A stretch of 15,055 bases of DNA, from contig VGPA01000010.1 in the NCBI GenBank assembly GCA_016875665.1, positions 1 to 15,055 of the forward strand, read 5' to 3'. The notes beneath the pieces are model-generated. The model made no database searches, was not told the DNA's origin, and was given only the letters and a program-made list of their open reading frames with translations. Positions 1 through 9,280 of this stretch are shown piece after piece. The stretch comes from Chloroflexota bacterium (GTDB taxonomy: Bacteria; Chloroflexota; Limnocylindria; P2-11E). The position numbers were made by a program, and so were the translations under genes. Numbering within the stretch: the first letter of the stretch is position 1; each line of letters opens with the position of its first letter.

Positions 1-271
1 AGCCCCGGCGCTCCCGCGCCCGCTGCGGCCGCTGCTCCCGCCGCTCCAGGCCGCCAAGCGCGCGGCGGCGGACGAGAAGCGCATCAAGGCCCTGGAGGCG
101 CGGATCGCGGACCTCGAGTCGAAGATGGCGGAGCTCCAGGCGCGCCTGCAGAGCGTGGCGCAGAGCGGGGACTACCTCGAAACCCGCCGCGTCGGCGAGG
201 AGCACGCGGAGCTCGAGGCGTCGCTGCAGGCGCTCTACGAGGAGTGGTCGGCGGGGGAGGGCAAGCGATGA
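1..271 (+). CDS. ABC-F type ATP-binding protein, C-terminal end (5' truncated)
   Basis: The reading frame is open from base 2 to a TGA at 269-271 and enters from outside the window. It encodes a Leu/Pro-rich linker followed by a charged, heptad-like helix (KRIKALEARIADLESKM) and ends LYEEWSAGEGKR. This pattern matches the antiparallel coiled-coil tail of ABC-F proteins (Uup/EttA-like), soluble twin-ATPase proteins that act on ribosomes or DNA. No ATPase motif lies inside the window, so the family call rests only on the tail. G or C occupies nearly every third codon position in this frame, which supports it over the Ala/Pro-rich alternative frame at the left edge. The stop overlaps the coaE start (ATGA), so the two genes are probably cotranscribed. 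Another coiled-coil protein cannot be excluded. Confidence 0.62.
   Translation, partial: APALPRPLRPLLPPLQAAKRAAADEKRIKALEARIADLESKMAELQARLQSVAQSGDYLETRRVGEEHAELEASLQALYEEWSAGEGKR
254..261 (+). promoter_or_regulatory. Shine-Dalgarno sequence of coaE
   Basis: The G-rich run GGGGAGGG, containing GGAGGG, ends six bases before the ATG at 268. It lies within the last codons of the preceding gene. This supports ATG 268 as the coaE start rather than the in-frame upstream GTG at 244. Confidence 0.6.
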
Positions 272-888
272 GCGTGGTGCTCATCCGGCTCACCGGGCAG
301 ATCGGCGCGGGGAAGTCCACGGTCTCGTCGATGCTCCGCGAGCGCGGCATCAAGACCATGGACGCGGATCAGATCGTCCGGGACGAGCAGACGCGCGGCA
401 CGCTGGGCTACACGGCGATCGTGCAGCAGTTCGGCGCCGAGATCCTGAACGCGGAGAAGGAGATCGACCGCGCGAAGCTCGGCGCGCTCGTCTTCGGCGA
501 CCCCGCACGCCTCAAGCAGCTCGAGGACATCATGCATCCGCGGGTCGCGGCCAGGACCCTAGAGGCCCGCTCGATGCTCGAGGACGGCGAGATCCTCGTC
601 GTCGAAGCGATCAAGAACTCGAGCTGGACGTTCAGCCTCTACGACGAGATCTGGGTGGTCGTCGCCCCAAGGGATCTGCAGGTCCGCCGTCTCCGGGACA
701 GCCGCGGGATGAGCGAGGGCGAGGCGAACGCGCGCCTCGCCAGCCAGATGAGCGAGGCGGAGTACCGCGCGCTCGCCAAGGTGGTCTTCGAGAACGACGG
801 CGACCGTACGGCCCTCGCCCGCCAGGTCGATGCGGCGCTCGCGGGGCTCCGCGAGCGCATCGCAAGTGGGGCGGTGAGAGGGCGCTGA
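268..888 (+). CDS. coaE: Dephospho-CoA kinase
   Basis: CoaE phosphorylates the 3'-hydroxyl of dephospho-CoA with ATP, the last step of coenzyme A synthesis, in the cytoplasm. The 206-residue product has the usual length. It shows a P-loop GQIGAGKS (residues 10-17), the DAD-type motif in MDADQIV (31-37), the LEDIMHPRV segment (85-93) and a lid/helical region RLRDSRGMSEGEANARLASQ (141-160). The usual V-x-x-PLL-x-E segment after the HP motif is replaced by VVEAIKNSSWTFSLYDE (111-126). My recollection is that an EAIK-type variant occurs in Chloroflexota CoaE proteins, so this is probably lineage-specific rather than damage. The start ATG overlaps the upstream stop and has a strong ribosome binding site. 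The gene converges on cpaB with nine bases between stops. Confidence 0.88.
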   Translation: MSVVLIRLTGQIGAGKSTVSSMLRERGIKTMDADQIVRDEQTRGTLGYTAIVQQFGAEILNAEKEIDRAKLGALVFGDPARLKQLEDIMHPRVAARTLEARSMLEDGEILVVEAIKNSSWTFSLYDEIWVVVAPRDLQVRRLRDSRGMSEGEANARLASQMSEAEYRALAKVVFENDGDRTALARQVDAALAGLRERIASGAVRGR

Positions 889-897
889 CGCTCGGCG

Positions 898-1695
898 CTA
901 CGGAGCGGTGAACCGCTCCGGGATCCTGGGCCGGAACTGGTCGAAGATCGACTGGAACGTCGCGCCGGTGGTGACCGGCGCCCGCTGGTCGCCGGCGCCG
1001 CGCAGCAGCATCTGGAGCGTGGCCCCGGATGCCTGGAGGAACGCGAGCCGCTCCGCCGTCTTGACGTCGGTGCGGATCGTGTAGACGGCCACCTGCCGCG
1101 CGAGGATGTGCACGCTCTGGAGGAGGACCTTCGCGGTGAAGTCCGCGATGCGGTCGGGGTTGGCCGGCGGGCGCAGGTACCGGACCGGGTCGAAGTTGAA
1201 GGTGTAGAGGTTGTCGACGAGGTCGCCCGGCTGGATGACGCCGCCCAGCGCGTTCGCGTCCGGCACGGAGATGGAGATGGCGCGGTAGTTGGGCGTGTTG
1301 GGTGGGAGCGGCTGGTTCGCGCTGACCGAAAGGCCGGGCGGGAAGACGGTGAACGGCGCGGCGCCCGGGGCGGTCACCTTGTTCGGCGGCAGCGGCTCGC
1401 CGGCCGCGACCGGCGTGATGAGCACCTTGCCCACCACCTCCTCCGCGGTCCTGAACGAGGTCAGCGGGACGGTGTCCTGCTTGTACTGCGCGACCACCAC
1501 GTCGGCCGCGGTCAGCGCGGTGCGCAGCGGCAGCTCGCGCGCCGCGACCACGACCGGCGTCGTGGGCGGGGGAGCGGCGGGGGCGGCGGTCGGCGTGGCC
1601 GAGAGCATCGAGAGCGCGCCCAGGCCGGCGAGGAGCTCGATCAGCACACCGAGGATGAGGATGAGCCGCGCACGCCGTTTGGTACGGTCTTCCAC
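898..1695 (-). CDS. cpaB: CpaB/RcpC-like Flp pilus assembly protein with SAF domain
   Basis: The 265-residue product begins with a basic stretch (EDRTKRRAR), then a single membrane anchor LILILGVLIELLAGLGALS (about residues 11-29), an Ala/Pro/Thr-rich linker and a SAF domain. The SAF domain runs from TTPVVVAARELPLRTALTAA to about residue 107 and includes the GKVLITPVAAGEPL turn typical of CpaB/RcpC. The C-terminal part (about 115-265) resembles the RcpC extension. CpaB is an envelope protein of Flp/Tad pilus assembly, but no other tad/cpa gene lies in the window, so a pilus role is inferred from family alone. The start is GTG (complement of 1693-1695); no in-frame start lies in the 35 bases checked upstream, and the only GGAGGT is too far away (19 nt). 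It is divergent from uvrB and shares the intergenic region carrying the SOS box. Confidence 0.75.
   Translation of the reverse strand: MEDRTKRRARLILILGVLIELLAGLGALSMLSATPTAAPAAPPPTTPVVVAARELPLRTALTAADVVVAQYKQDTVPLTSFRTAEEVVGKVLITPVAAGEPLPPNKVTAPGAAPFTVFPPGLSVSANQPLPPNTPNYRAISISVPDANALGGVIQPGDLVDNLYTFNFDPVRYLRPPANPDRIADFTAKVLLQSVHILARQVAVYTIRTDVKTAERLAFLQASGATLQMLLRGAGDQRAPVTTGATFQSIFDQFRPRIPERFTAP
901..920. terminator. Perfect hairpin between coaE and cpaB (terminator-like)
   Basis: CGGAGCGG at 901-908 pairs without mismatch with CCGCTCCG at 913-920 around a four-base TGAA loop. It starts 12 bases after the coaE stop and lies in the last codons of cpaB on the other strand. There is no T-tract on either side, as is common in GC-rich genomes. 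It may act as a terminator for coaE or as a 3' stabilising hairpin of the cpaB transcript. The pairing is visible; the function is inferred. Confidence 0.42.
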
Positions 1696-1759
1696 AGGCG
1701 CCCGAGATTGCCGGACCTCCGAGTCGCACCCGGTGGCGCGGGCCTGTCAGTCGAGCCAC

Positions 1760-1773
1760 AGAACGCATGTTCT
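1760..1773. promoter_or_regulatory. LexA operator (SOS box) upstream of uvrB
   Basis: AGAACGCATGTTCT contains a perfect GAAC-N4-GTTC, the LexA/DinR box of Gram-positive bacteria, also reported for the Chloroflexota genus Dehalococcoides. The palindrome extends one further base on each side (A...T). Its last base is the first base of the uvrB -10 hexamer, so bound LexA would block RNA polymerase. A perfect core is expected by chance only about once per 130 kb at 70 % GC (hand estimate from base frequencies), and this one lies about 20 bases from the start of a classic SOS gene. It also lies 65 bases from the start of the divergent cpaB gene. Confidence 0.85.
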
Positions 1774-1778
1774 AGAAT
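1773..1778 (+). promoter_or_regulatory. uvrB promoter -10 hexamer
   Basis: TAGAAT matches the consensus TATAAT at five of six positions and directly abuts the LexA box. No good -35 hexamer is visible 17 bases upstream (GTCGAG). A transcript would start near 1785, downstream of the possible GTG start at 1782. This favours the ATG at 1791 as the uvrB start, with a leader of only about six bases. Confidence 0.6.
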
Positions 1779-1790
1779 CGGGTGAACCGG

Positions 1791-3931
<2,141 letters not shown>

Positions 3932-3932
<1 letters not shown>

Positions 3933-4603
3933 TGCTGTTCCTGAACGTCGTCACGGTGGCGATCGTGGGTGCGCTGGCTCTCGCGATCGCGCTGTTCGTG
4001 CAGCGGGGCCGCGACGGGATCGACCTGAGCCCCCGAGCGCTCCTGCGCGTGTACCTCTACATCGCGTCGCTCGCCGGCATCGCCGTGCTCGCGAGCGGTC
4101 TCGCCGCGCTCGTCGCCTTCAGCCTGGCGCAGCCGTTGGGCACGGACGCCGTCTACGGGTCCTCGGGCGCGTTTGCCTCCGTGCCCTGCCCCGCGGGCGG
4201 CGTCGACTGCAAGCCCGGTCCGTCCGCGGACGACGTGCGGCGGATGAACGACGAGCGCGATCGTCGAGTGACCGAGGATCTCGTTCGCGGGATCACGTTC
4301 ACGGCCCTCGGCGCCCTCTTCTTCGGCGCGCACCGGGCCGCGCGCAAGGCGGTGAACTCCGACGAGCCGCAGTCCCTCCTGCTGCGCGGCTATCTGATGA
4401 TCGGCACCGTCGCGTTCGGGCTCGCGGCGATCACGATGCTGCCCTCCGGTCTCACCACGGTGATCACCAACAAGGTTGCGGGCACCTCGACCGAGTTCTA
4501 CCGCCAGGCCGCCGGCCAGGAGCTTGGGGCGGGGCTCGTGGCTCTCGTCGTGTGGCTGCTCTACCTCTGGCTCGTCGTGCGCGACTTCCGCACCGCCCGC
4601 TGA
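3932..4603 (+). CDS. Five-helix membrane protein encoded between uvrB and uvrA (DUF5671-like)
   Basis: I recognise no defined function. The 223-residue product has five hydrophobic segments: about residues 3-23, 37-67, 119-135, 151-178 and 199-216. Segment 2 is long and begins RALLRVYLYIASLAGI, which recalls DUF5671-type membrane proteins. The loop between segments 2 and 3 carries two cysteines (C86 and C93, in VPCPAGGVDC) and a charged stretch DDVRRMNDERDRRV. If that loop faces outward, the cysteines could form a disulfide. The gene overlaps the uvrB stop by one base and the uvrA start by one base (TGATG at both junctions) and has a strong AGGAGGT, so it is translationally linked to both repair genes. 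A role in DNA-damage response is inferred only from this context. Bacillus also has a small membrane protein gene, csbA, beside uvrBA, but I see no evidence of homology. Confidence 0.85.
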
Positions 4604-7518
4604 TGCCGGCCCCACGCAGGACAACTGGTCCGCCGAACCACATCCACGTCAAGGGCGCCCGCGAGCACAACCTCAAGAACATCGATGTGATGATCCCGCG
4701 CGACCGGCTCGTGGTGATCACCGGCCTCTCAGGCTCGGGCAAGTCCTCGCTCGCCTTCGACACGATCTACGCCGAGGGGCAGCGCCGGTACGTCGAGTCC
4801 CTGTCGGCGTATGCCCGCCAGTTCCTCGGGCAGATGGAGAAGCCGGACGTCGACTTCATCGAGGGCCTCTCGCCGGCGGTGTCCATAGACCAGAAGGGCG
4901 CGACCCGCAACCCGCGGTCCACCGTCGGCACCGTCACCGAGATCTACGACCACATGCGGCTGCTCTTCGCCCGCGTCGGCGTTCCCCACTGCCCCAAGTG
5001 CGGCAGGCCGATCCAGGCGCAGACCGTGCAGGCGATCGTGGACGGCGTCGCGAACGAGCCGGACGGCACGCGGCTCCTGATCCTCGCCCCGCTCGTACGC
5101 GACCGGAAGGGCGAGCACCAGCAATTGCTCGCGACCGCTCGCCGCGGCGGGTTCGCGCGGGTGCGCGTGGATGGGGTCGTCCGGGACCTGAGCGAAGACA
5201 TCGCTCTCGACAAGATGAAGAACCACACCGTCGAGGTCGTGGTCGACCGCTTCGTGGTCCGGCGCGGCACGGAGGCCGAGGAGGACCGCGGCCGCCTGAC
5301 CGACTCGGTGGAGACCGCACTGCGGATGGGCGAGGGATTGCTCGTCACCGCGCCCGCGGATGCGAAGGGCCCGACGGCGGACCGTACCTACTCGGAGCGG
5401 TTCGCGTGCCCCTTCGACGGCTTCTCGATCGGGGAGATCGAGCCGCGCTCGTTCTCGTTCAACTCGCCGCACGGCGCCTGCCCGTCCTGCACGGGCCTCG
5501 GCACACGGCTCGAGCCGGACCCGCAGCTGATCCTCGCCAATCCCGACCTCTCGCTCGCGGAGGGCGCGATCCTGCCGTGGCAGCGGCAGTCCGCGGCGAC
5601 GTCGCACCACCGCGGTGCTCTCATCGAGGCGCTCGCGAAGAAGCTCGGCATCTCGACCAAGACGCCGATCCGCGACCTGCCCAAGAAGGCGGTGGACGCG
5701 ATCCTCGAGGGGACCGACGAACCGCTGAAGGTCCGCTACGAGGGCCGTTCGGGCTCGTCGCGCACGTACGAGATGGAGTTCGAGGGCGTCCTGGCCTGGG
5801 TCGACCGCCACTACCGCGAGACGACGTCGGAGTTCCTGCGCGCCGACCTCGAGCGGTACCTCTCGGAGCGTCCGTGCCCGACGTGCGGCGGCAAGCGGCT
5901 GAAGCCCGATGCCCTCGCGGTCACCATCGGCGGCAAGAGCATCGTCGACGTCACGCGCCTCTCGGTGGGCGACGCAGCCGAATGGGCTGCGGGCCTCGAC
6001 GCCGCGGACTCGCCCCTCGGCCAGCGGGAGCGCAGCATCGCCAAGCAGGTGCTGAAGGAGATCCGCGCGCGGCTCGGCTTCCTCGTCGACGTAGGGCTCG
6101 ACTACCTGACGGTCGACCGCGCCGCGACGACGCTCTCCGGCGGCGAGGCGCAGCGCATCCGACTCGCGACGCAGATCGGCTCGGGCCTCATGGGCGTGCT
6201 CTACGTGCTGGACGAGCCGTCGATCGGCCTGCACCAGCGCGACAACGCCAAGCTGATCCGGACGCTGATCGGGATGCGCGACCTCGGCAACACGATCATC
6301 GTCGTCGAGCACGACGAGGAGACCATCCGTACCGCCGATTGGATCCTCGACATCGGTCCCGGTGCCGGGGAGCACGGCGGCGAGCTGGTGGCCGAGGGCC
6401 GGCTCGATGCGATCGTGCGCAGCCAGCGTTCCCTGACCGGGGCCTTCCTGTCGGGCCGCCGCAGCATCGCGGTCCCGCTCCGGCGCCGCCAGCCGCGGCG
6501 CGAGGCGATCGTCATCAAGGGGGCGAGAGAGCACAACCTGAAGGACATCGACGTGCGGATCCCGCTCGGCGTGTTCGTCTCGGTGACCGGCGTCTCCGGG
6601 TCCGGCAAGAGCACGCTCGTGAACGACATCCTGTACCGGCGGCTCGCGCAGGCGCTCACGCGCGCGAAGGAGCGGCCGGGCGAGCACGACCGTGTCGACG
6701 GCATCGTCCACGTGGACAAGGTGATCGACATCGACCAGTCGCCGATCGGCCGCACGCCGCGGTCCAATCCGGCAACCTACGTGGGCCTGTTCACGCCGAT
6801 CCGCGACCTCTTCGCGGCGGTGCCGGAGGCGCGCCTCCGCGGCTACACGGCCGGCCGCTTCTCGTTCAACGTGAAGGGCGGGCGGTGCGAGGCCTGCACC
6901 GGCGACGGGATCATCAAGATCGAGATGCAGTTCCTCCCTGACGTGTACGTCCCGTGCGAGGTCTGCCAGGGCAAGCGCTACAACCGCGAGGCGCTCGAGA
7001 TCCACTACAAGAGCAAGAGCATCGCCGCGGTTCTCGAGATGACGGTCGAGGAGGCGCTGGCATTCTTCGCGAGCGTCCCGTCGGTCGCGTCCAAGCTCCG
7101 GACGCTTCACGACGTGGGCCTCGGCTACATCCATCTCGGGCAGCCGGCGACGACGCTCTCGGGCGGTGAGGCGCAGCGGATCAAGCTCGCCACCGAGCTG
7201 TCGCGACGGTCGACCGGCAAGACGCTCTACATCCTCGACGAGCCTACGACCGGCCTGCACTTCGCAGACGTCGACAAGCTGCTCGAGGTGCTGCACCGCC
7301 TGGTCGACGCGGGCAACACGGTGATCGTCATTGAGCACAACCTCGATGTGGTGAAGACCGCGGACCACGTGATCGATCTCGGTCCGGGCGGGGGAGCCTC
7401 CGGCGGGCGCCTCATCGCCGAGGGCACGCCCGAGGAGGTCGCGCGGGTGAAGGACTCGTGGACCGGGCGCTACCTGAAGGAGCTGCTCACCACCGGCAAG
7501 CTGAAAGGCATCGCCTAG
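4603..7518 (+). CDS. uvrA: Excinuclease ABC subunit UvrA
   Basis: UvrA is the dimeric ABC-type ATPase that finds bulky DNA damage and loads UvrB. The 971-residue product has the full UvrA layout: first Walker A GLSGSGKSS (41-49), CPKC (130-133), the UvrB-interaction and insertion regions, the first zinc module, CPTCGGKRL (425-433), first signature LSGGEAQRIRLA (from about 511) and Walker B LYVLDEPSIGLH. The second half has Walker A GVSGSGKST (about 663), a complete zinc finger with C762, C765, C785 and C788, signature LSGGEAQRIKLA (about 852) and LYILDEPTTGLH. In the first zinc module one ligand is changed: C269-P-F-D272, with C293 and C296 intact. The length and UvrB-binding region indicate UvrA1, not UvrA2. 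The ATG overlaps the upstream stop and has no ribosome binding site of its own, so translation is probably coupled. It ends in the CTAG shared with the convergent gene. Confidence 0.97.
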   Translation: MPAPRRTTGPPNHIHVKGAREHNLKNIDVMIPRDRLVVITGLSGSGKSSLAFDTIYAEGQRRYVESLSAYARQFLGQMEKPDVDFIEGLSPAVSIDQKGATRNPRSTVGTVTEIYDHMRLLFARVGVPHCPKCGRPIQAQTVQAIVDGVANEPDGTRLLILAPLVRDRKGEHQQLLATARRGGFARVRVDGVVRDLSEDIALDKMKNHTVEVVVDRFVVRRGTEAEEDRGRLTDSVETALRMGEGLLVTAPADAKGPTADRTYSERFACPFDGFSIGEIEPRSFSFNSPHGACPSCTGLGTRLEPDPQLILANPDLSLAEGAILPWQRQSAATSHHRGALIEALAKKLGISTKTPIRDLPKKAVDAILEGTDEPLKVRYEGRSGSSRTYEMEFEGVLAWVDRHYRETTSEFLRADLERYLSERPCPTCGGKRLKPDALAVTIGGKSIVDVTRLSVGDAAEWAAGLDAADSPLGQRERSIAKQVLKEIRARLGFLVDVGLDYLTVDRAATTLSGGEAQRIRLATQIGSGLMGVLYVLDEPSIGLHQRDNAKLIRTLIGMRDLGNTIIVVEHDEETIRTADWILDIGPGAGEHGGELVAEGRLDAIVRSQRSLTGAFLSGRRSIAVPLRRRQPRREAIVIKGAREHNLKDIDVRIPLGVFVSVTGVSGSGKSTLVNDILYRRLAQALTRAKERPGEHDRVDGIVHVDKVIDIDQSPIGRTPRSNPATYVGLFTPIRDLFAAVPEARLRGYTAGRFSFNVKGGRCEACTGDGIIKIEMQFLPDVYVPCEVCQGKRYNREALEIHYKSKSIAAVLEMTVEEALAFFASVPSVASKLRTLHDVGLGYIHLGQPATTLSGGEAQRIKLATELSRRSTGKTLYILDEPTTGLHFADVDKLLEVLHRLVDAGNTVIVIEHNLDVVKTADHVIDLGPGGGASGGRLIAEGTPEEVARVKDSWTGRYLKELLTTGKLKGIA

Positions 7519-7961
7519 CCCTTCGGGGCAAGATCGATCGGCCCCAGCTCCAGGTCGCCGCGGTGGGTCGGCGGGATCTTCCACAGGACGAACCCGTGCC
7601 CGGTGCCGACGTGCTCGGCGTTCGCCGCGTCCGTCGCGGCCTTGAACGCCGGCTCGAACGCGGCCGCGTCGCGCTTCTCGCACGCGCTGACCACCGCCTC
7701 GAGCAGCGGTTTGAACGTCTCGACGCCCTGCGCGTAGTGCGGGTTGAGCATCCCGAAGGTGTTGATGAGCTTGCGGACGTGCTTGGCGCAGAGGGTCGCG
7801 AGGCGCCAGTTGCCGCCGCGAGCGGCGTGGACGCAGGTGCTCCACTGCTCGCCGATCATGAACATCGAGTCCTCAGCGATCGGCAGGGCTGCCGCGATCT
7901 GCTCCAGCGTGAGCTCCGCGCGGCCCTTCTTGACGGTGAGCGGCTTCGGATCCTCGGTCAC
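7515..7961 (-). CDS. Small helical protein, apparent haem-less relative of cytochrome c'-like proteins
   Basis: The 148-residue product is predicted all-helical, with segments such as EDSMFMIGEQWSTCVHAA, GGNWRLATLCAKHVRKLINT, YAQGVETFKPLLEAVVSACE and AAFEPAFKAATDAANAEH. The layout resembles small four-helix cytochrome-like proteins (GNW...A...H...P....F...L...I...D...F..A), whose last helix ends in a CxxCH haem motif. Here the expected CNACH position reads ANAEH (about residues 117-121), followed by VGTGHGFVLWKIPP. The axial-type histidine is kept, but both haem-binding cysteines are lost. There is no signal peptide, so the protein is probably cytoplasmic. It starts at GTG (complement of 7959-7961) with a -10-like TACGAT six bases upstream and ends on the CTAG shared with uvrA. 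The gene itself is well supported; the family link comes from pattern recognition and needs a profile search. Confidence 0.7.
   Translation of the reverse strand: MTEDPKPLTVKKGRAELTLEQIAAALPIAEDSMFMIGEQWSTCVHAARGGNWRLATLCAKHVRKLINTFGMLNPHYAQGVETFKPLLEAVVSACEKRDAAAFEPAFKAATDAANAEHVGTGHGFVLWKIPPTHRGDLELGPIDLAPKG
7518..7529. terminator. UUCG-loop hairpin at the uvrA 3' end
   Basis: GCCC (7518-7521) pairs with GGGC (7526-7529) around a TTCG tetraloop, beginning at the last base of the uvrA stop. An alternative longer pairing joins GGGGC 7525-7529 with GCCCC 7541-7545. There is no T-tract. It lies between convergent genes and could stop both transcripts, but the stem is short. Confidence 0.3.
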
Positions 7962-7967
7962 GCGGGG

Positions 7968-7973
7968 ATCGTA
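7968..7973 (-). promoter_or_regulatory. -10 hexamer of the small helical protein gene (leaderless geometry)
   Basis: On the minus strand TACGAT is followed by six bases and then the GTG start at 7961. A transcript would begin at or within a base or two of the start codon, giving a leaderless or nearly leaderless mRNA. No Shine-Dalgarno sequence is present. Confidence 0.45.
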
Positions 7974-8009
7974 GCGGGCGATCCCTCCGGGTGCGGCGGC
8001 GACGGGTGG

Positions 8010-8015
8010 TAGGCT
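8010..8015 (+). promoter_or_regulatory. Possible -10 hexamer of nhaA
   Basis: TAGGCT fits a TANNNT -10 element and would place the transcript start near 8022, about eight bases before the GTG at 8030. If used, the upstream GTG codons at 7991 and 8006 could not be the start. No clear -35 hexamer is seen. Confidence 0.3.
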
Positions 8016-8029
8016 CCGACCACGCGGGA

Positions 8030-9280
8030 GTGCCGGGAAGTCTGGTCGGCGGAGGTACTGGTCTGTTCACATCCCTCGGCCGATCCCGCCGCCCACGCGT
8101 CCCCGAGCCCCTCGCGGCGTTCCTCGCCGCGGAGACCACGGGCGCACTGGTTCTCGTCGCGGCGACGGCCGTCGCGATCGTCTGGGCGAACATCGATCCC
8201 GCCGCATACGAGTCGCTCTGGCACGTGCCGATCGAGCTGCGCGTAGGGGGAGTGGCCCTCGTCGGGCTCGACTTGCGCCACTGGATCAACGACGCGCTGA
8301 TGGCACTGTTCTTCTTCGTCGTGGGCCTCGAGATCAAGCGCGAGCTGGTCGACGGAGAGCTGGCCGATCGGCGGCGCGCCGCGCTTCCGGTCTTCGCCGC
8401 CCTCGGTGGCATGGTGGTGCCGGCCCTCATCTACCTCGCGTTCAACGCCGGTGGGCCCGCCGCCCGCGGCTGGGGCATCCCGATCGCGACGGACATCGCG
8501 TTCGCCGTCGGCGCCCTGGCGCTGATCGTGAGGAGCGCGCCTCCCGCCCTGCGGCTGTTCCTGCTCGCCGTGGCGATCGCCGACGACATCGGGTCGATCG
8601 TGGTCATCGCGCTGGCGTACAGCGGCCAGGTGGCGATCGGCCCGCTCGTCGCGGCCGCCTTGCTGCTGGTGCTCGTGGTCGCGCTGTGGCGGACGCACCG
8701 TCCCTGGAGCGCCGCGCCGCTCGCCGTCCTCATGGTCCTGACCTGGGGCGCGACACTGGCCTCGGGCGTGCACCCCACGATCGCCGGGGTCGCGCTCGGC
8801 CTCGTCACTCCGGCTGGTGCGTCACCGGATCCATCCCCGGCCGAGCGGCTCGAGCGAGTCTTCCATCCCTGGACGAGCTACGTCGTGATCCCGGTCTTCG
8901 CCCTCGCCAACGCGGGCGTGGTTCTCGACGGGGCCGCGCTGACCGGCGCGCTCGCCTCTCCGATCACCCTCGGAATCGCGTTCGGGCTCGTGTTCGGCAA
9001 GCTCATCGGCGTGTCGGGGGGCGCGTTCGTCGCGGTGCGCTTGGGCGTGGGCTCCCTGCCGCGAGGCCTCGGTTGGGGCCAGGTGGTCGGCGCCGCCGCG
9101 CTCGCCGGGATCGGCTTCACGGTCTCGCTGTTCATCGCGGGCCTGTCCTTCAGCGACGGCGCGCAGTCCGCCGACGCGAAGGTGGGGATTCTCGCGGGCT
9201 CGATTCTCGCCACCGTCATCGGCGCCGTGCTGCTCCGGCGGCTCTCGCCGGTCGCGAGCGCGAACGAGCGGCGGACGTGA
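8030..9280 (+). CDS. nhaA: Na+/H+ antiporter NhaA
   Basis: NhaA exchanges internal Na+ (or Li+) for external H+ across the cytoplasmic membrane, for pH and sodium homeostasis. Taken from GTG 8030 the product has 416 residues, with about twelve hydrophobic segments. The core motifs are present: LAAFLAAETTGALVLVAAT at the N-terminus, FFFVVGLEIKREL, IPIATDIAFAVGAL with the conserved Asp (D155), LAVAIADDIGSI with the paired aspartates (D185-D186), VFALANAGV, FGKLIGV with the conserved lysine (K324) and ALAGIGFTVSLFIAGLSF. The start is uncertain. GTG codons also lie at 7991 and 8006, none has a ribosome binding site, and the first codons have weak third-position G/C bias. The stop overlaps the GTG of the decayed ABC ATPase gene (GTGA, 9277-9280), suggesting they were once cotranscribed. 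Confidence 0.95.
   Translation: MPGSLVGGGTGLFTSLGRSRRPRVPEPLAAFLAAETTGALVLVAATAVAIVWANIDPAAYESLWHVPIELRVGGVALVGLDLRHWINDALMALFFFVVGLEIKRELVDGELADRRRAALPVFAALGGMVVPALIYLAFNAGGPAARGWGIPIATDIAFAVGALALIVRSAPPALRLFLLAVAIADDIGSIVVIALAYSGQVAIGPLVAAALLLVLVVALWRTHRPWSAAPLAVLMVLTWGATLASGVHPTIAGVALGLVTPAGASPDPSPAERLERVFHPWTSYVVIPVFALANAGVVLDGAALTGALASPITLGIAFGLVFGKLIGVSGGAFVAVRLGVGSLPRGLGWGQVVGAAALAGIGFTVSLFIAGLSFSDGAQSADAKVGILAGSILATVIGAVLLRRLSPVASANERRT

Noticed and set aside
1..50. Possible frameshift in the ABC-F linker, because another frame reads as an Ala/Pro-rich linker
   Set aside because: The frame continuous with the coiled-coil tail has G or C at almost every third codon position over this stretch, and the Ala/Pro frame does not. 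No frameshift is needed.
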